Shown: positions 3,948 to 5,470 of the stretch, in pieces
Layout: every line of letters begins with the position of its first letter
Numbering within the stretch: the stretch's first letter is position 1
NCBI GenBank assembly: GCA_945901965.1
Contig: CAMDMN010000168.1
Span: forward strand, 1-5,470
Length of the DNA stretch: 5,470 nt
Source: Legionella genomosp. 1
Lineage (GTDB): Bacteria; Pseudomonadota; Gammaproteobacteria; Legionellales; Legionellaceae
Direction of reading: 5' to 3'
The notes under the pieces: model-generated
Seen by the model: the letters and a program-made list of their open reading frames with translations, nothing else
The model's database searches: none
Told to the model about the DNA's origin: nothing
Translations under genes and position numbers: made by a program

Positions 3948-5168
3948 ATGCCGTTAGTAATTGCTACAATACCCGATCATGGACGCTTAGAACATACAGG
4001 CGATGTTAGAATCACTGGAAACATTGGTATAAATGCAGTAATAATCATAAAAGATGGTTCACTAATTGTTGAAGGTAATGTAGGGGCTGACTCTAATATT
4101 TCATTAACAACAAGTAACCCTGCACCTTTTCTTTTCTCAATGATGTCATTAATTAGTTACAGACGGGATGCTGCAAAGTCATTAGATATTAAAGGTAATG
4201 TAGAAAGTCGTGCAAAAATATCTACTTTATCTGCCTATATTGTTGTAGGTGGAATTGTTCATAGCCAAACAAAATTTAATACTAACAGTGGTGACATTCT
4301 TGTTAACGATATCAGAGAAGAGGTATGTTTTGTAACAATTTCTGGCAGCATACGTGCATCTGACGTCGGGGCAAATTCATCAATAAGAACAACCAGTGGT
4401 AATATAGTTACTCGAAATATAGAAAATGATACTAAGTTACAAACAGACTCTGGTACTCTTGATGTAGGTAATATAGGAGCTAGAGCTAAAATTATAACTA
4501 CAAATGGTAAGATAAGAGTTGCCAATGTAGATAATGATGCTTCGGTGACTTCAATTAGTGGTGGGATTAATGCATGCCGTATATTCGCTAGAGCTATATT
4601 AAAAACAACCAGCGGTGATATAGTTTTTATTAATGCTAGGTCATCTGCTTCTATTACATCGATTACCGGAAAAATCGTAGCTTATCCACCGCCTCCAGAG
4701 GTATCTGCTCCTATTTTTAACTCCAGAGGAATTGGGGGGGAGCCTACTCCATCTATCCTTAGTACCACAGCCGCTTCAATCCTTCGTGCTCCAGCTGCTG
4801 ATATCCTTCGCGCTCCAGCCGCTACTAAAATAGATGAAGAGCTAAGAGAATACCTAGATACTTTTAGCCGAAGAGCAGAAAGTTTCAGCGCTGCTTTTGA
4901 ACGCTTAGAAATAGACGCTGATGCAAGCATCAAATGCCCAATATCACTAGTCGTTGCAAATAAACCAGTAAGAGTTGCAGGGGTGGTATTTGATTACGAC
5001 CAATTATTACGTATTCCGGCAAACTCCGATGGCACTCGAAATAACCCCTTAACAAGAAGAACATTTCGTCTTGATCAAATACAATCAGCTAGGGACGTTA
5101 AAGAAAAAATTGCAGAGATGATAGATAACAAAGAAGCCGCTGCAACCGCAACAGCACAAAGATTATAA
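3948..5168 (+). CDS. Beta-solenoid protein with C-terminal U-box-like domain; candidate secreted effector
   Basis: The product has 406 residues from ATG 3948. Residues 12-80 contain glycine/valine stretches like GDVRITGNIG and GSLIVEGNVGADSNI, resembling the FapA (DUF342)/bactofilin beta-helix. Residues 111-246 are seven and a half 18-residue units, typically TTSG-x-I-x-V-x-N-I-x-x-x-A-x-I. A linker (about 247-292) has PPPP and three SILRAPAA-type repeats. A charged helix (293-327) leads into a U-box-like domain (328-392): CPIS (330-333), KPV (339-341), G345, FDYDQLL (348-354), NPLTRR (366-371), then LDQI and a closing KEKIAEMI helix, following the order CPI, DPV, G-x-x-Y, P-x-T, final helix. 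U-boxes bind E2 enzymes and act as ubiquitin ligases. Bacteria lack this pathway, so action in a eukaryotic host is inferred. The tail EAAATATAQRL could be a type IV secretion signal. The frame is open back to 3861, but the promoter (3892-3919) and GGA 8 nt before 3948 favour 3948; ATG 3939 is a lesser option. A non-ligase structural role remains possible. Confidence 0.7.
   Translation: MPLVIATIPDHGRLEHTGDVRITGNIGINAVIIIKDGSLIVEGNVGADSNISLTTSNPAPFLFSMMSLISYRRDAAKSLDIKGNVESRAKISTLSAYIVVGGIVHSQTKFNTNSGDILVNDIREEVCFVTISGSIRASDVGANSSIRTTSGNIVTRNIENDTKLQTDSGTLDVGNIGARAKIITTNGKIRVANVDNDASVTSISGGINACRIFARAILKTTSGDIVFINARSSASITSITGKIVAYPPPPEVSAPIFNSRGIGGEPTPSILSTTAASILRAPAADILRAPAATKIDEELREYLDTFSRRAESFSAAFERLEIDADASIKCPISLVVANKPVRVAGVVFDYDQLLRIPANSDGTRNNPLTRRTFRLDQIQSARDVKEKIAEMIDNKEAAATATAQRL
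4278..4685 (+). repeat. Seven and a half 18-residue (54-nt) beta-solenoid coding units
   Basis: Successive units begin at protein residues 111, 129, 147, 165, 183, 201 and 219, with a half unit at 237-246. Each starts near an S/N/T-G pair (for example TNSGDI, TTSGNI, TDSGTL, TTNGKI, TSISGG, TTSGDI, TSITGK), has small or aliphatic residues at alternate positions, and ends in a hydrophobic residue. The repeat is visible in protein but hardly in DNA, so it is old. An 18-residue period fits one turn of a bactofilin- or FapA-like beta-helix. Confidence 0.75.
4734..4740 (+). repeat. G7 homopolymer in the coding sequence
   Basis: Seven consecutive G encode part of I-G-G-E in the linker. It stands out in an AT-rich genome. 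Loss of one G gives a stop at about 4830 and gain of one G gives a stop at about 4761; both remove the helical and U-box-like parts. Confidence 0.8.
4752..4823 (+). repeat. Three tandem 24-nt units in the linker
   Basis: The units 4752-4775, 4776-4799 and 4800-4823 encode SILSTTAA, SILRAPAA and DILRAPAA. The last two are nearly identical at DNA level (ATCCTTCGTGCTCCAGCTGC against ATCCTTCGCGCTCCAGCCGC), so this duplication is recent compared with the solenoid repeats. It lies in the proline/alanine linker just before the charged helix. Confidence 0.8.
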
Positions 5169-5179
5169 TATGATGGTCT

Positions 5180-5205
5180 AATTATTAAATATCTATAATT
5201 TTTTT
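5180..5205 (+). terminator. Weak candidate rho-independent terminator
   Basis: AATTAT (5180-5185) can pair with ATAATT (5195-5200) across a 9-nt loop, and a run of seven T ends at 5205. It lies 12 nt after the TAA of the U-box-like gene. The stem has no G-C pairs, so it would be weak, but the position and T run are right. Confidence 0.3.
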
Positions 5206-5344
5206 AATCCAACTGAAGCATGGTTGGCAAAGCGACATCCATATCATTACCTAAAAGTAATAAATCATTGTAGCCTTGATGCAGCCATATCGTTCCCCAC
5301 AAGTAAATTTTATCTTGGCAAGTGAGCGGAATCCGAGCCACGAC

Positions 5345-5384
5345 CGTTAGGGAGTGGAGATCTTAAGAACCACACTCCCTAACG
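5345..5384. repeat. Palindrome with perfect 12-bp arms
   Basis: CGTTAGGGAGTG (5345-5356) and CACTCCCTAACG (5373-5384) are exact inverted copies around a 16-nt loop, which itself contains the palindrome TCTTAAGA (5360-5367). No T run follows on either strand, so it is not a typical terminator. It looks like a dispersed palindromic (REP-like) unit or the end of a mobile element. Confidence 0.65.
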
Positions 5385-5413
5385 AGGTAGCTGTAACAAC
5401 CTATCCGCCCATA

Positions 5414-5431
5414 AAGCGCCAGAATGCGCTT
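5414..5431. repeat. Small GC-rich hairpin
   Basis: AAGCGC (5414-5419) and GCGCTT (5426-5431) form a 6-bp stem with a 6-nt loop. On the minus strand the stem is followed by a short TTTAT, so it could be a weak terminator for a gene entering from the right, or part of the neighbouring repeat. Confidence 0.3.
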
Positions 5432-5470
5432 AATTTACCAAATATAGAATAGCACGTTTTGAGTTTTAGT

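Larger units (their letters stand above)
5169..5470. other. Gene-free right end with repeat remnants
   Basis: No convincing gene, tRNA or other RNA is visible in these 302 nt. They hold a weak AT-only terminator candidate just after the stop codon, a 12-bp-arm palindrome (5345-5384), a smaller hairpin (5414-5431), and two fragments, GTAGCCTTGATGCAGCC (5270-5286) and GAGCGGAATCCGAGCC (5324-5339), that resemble the two ends of widespread intergenic repeats. The stretch from about 5324 to 5430 has higher G+C than its surroundings. Confidence 0.5.

Noticed and set aside
4259..4525. 88-codon minus-strand open frame
   Set aside because: Shadow of the solenoid repeats; it has no promoter or ribosome site and no recognisable protein features.
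4682..4933. 83-codon minus-strand open frame
   Set aside because: Antisense shadow of the alanine/proline/serine-rich linker; the repeats explain its open frame and composition.
5270..5400. tRNA or small structured RNA gene
   Set aside because: No cloverleaf, T-loop GTTCAAATC-like sequence or CCA end can be arranged; the only clear structure is the 12-bp-arm palindrome.

Overview
The window is AT-rich (roughly one third G+C over most of its length). It reads like an accessory-rich stretch of a Gammaproteobacterium, and a host-associated, Legionella/Coxiella-type lineage fits best. Three things point there: the yqjD-yqjE-yqjK-like gene order is gammaproteobacterial, the large hairpin repeat belongs to a type I associate with intracellular bacteria, and the last gene carries a C-terminal domain that resembles a eukaryotic U-box. 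The lineage is inferred; no rRNA or other marker gene is present.

Left, minus strand (1-2430): a lipid-modification operon read right to left. A sigma70-like promoter (2403-2430) is followed by a COG2907-type FAD-dependent oxidoreductase (TTG start at 2350), then a DUF1365 protein overlapping it by 8 nt, then the N-terminal 114 residues of a cyclopropane-fatty-acid-synthase-like methyltransferase that runs off the window at base 1. This trio recurs together in many bacteria and is thought to modify the acyl chains of membrane phospholipids.

Centre (2351-2908): a 558-nt gene-free region between the divergent operons. It holds three copies of a long palindromic repeat (arms A, B, C; 2488-2684) in which B can pair with A or with C, and a possible insertion-sequence edge that overlaps the leftward promoter. 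A CTATACT -10 element serves the rightward genes.

Right of centre, plus strand (2909-3814): three tightly packed small genes, a DUF883/ElaB-YqjD-like tail-anchored protein, a YqjE-like two-helix membrane protein and a YqjK-like protein. They match the order of the E. coli yqjDEK cluster, whose YqjD/ElaB-type members are stationary-phase membrane proteins.

Right, plus strand (3892-5168): the most interesting locus. A strong promoter (TTGACA, 16 bp, TAGAAT) with a perfect 16-bp palindrome over its -35 box drives a gene whose best start is 3948, giving 406 residues. The product has a FapA/bactofilin-like beta-solenoid of regular 18-residue repeats, a proline/alanine linker of markedly higher G+C with three 8-residue repeats and a G7 tract, a helical segment, a U-box-like domain, and a polar alanine/threonine-rich C-terminus. 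I infer a candidate secreted effector with ubiquitin-ligase-like activity. The last 302 nt (5169-5470) contain no convincing gene, but do contain two hairpins and traces of dispersed repeats.
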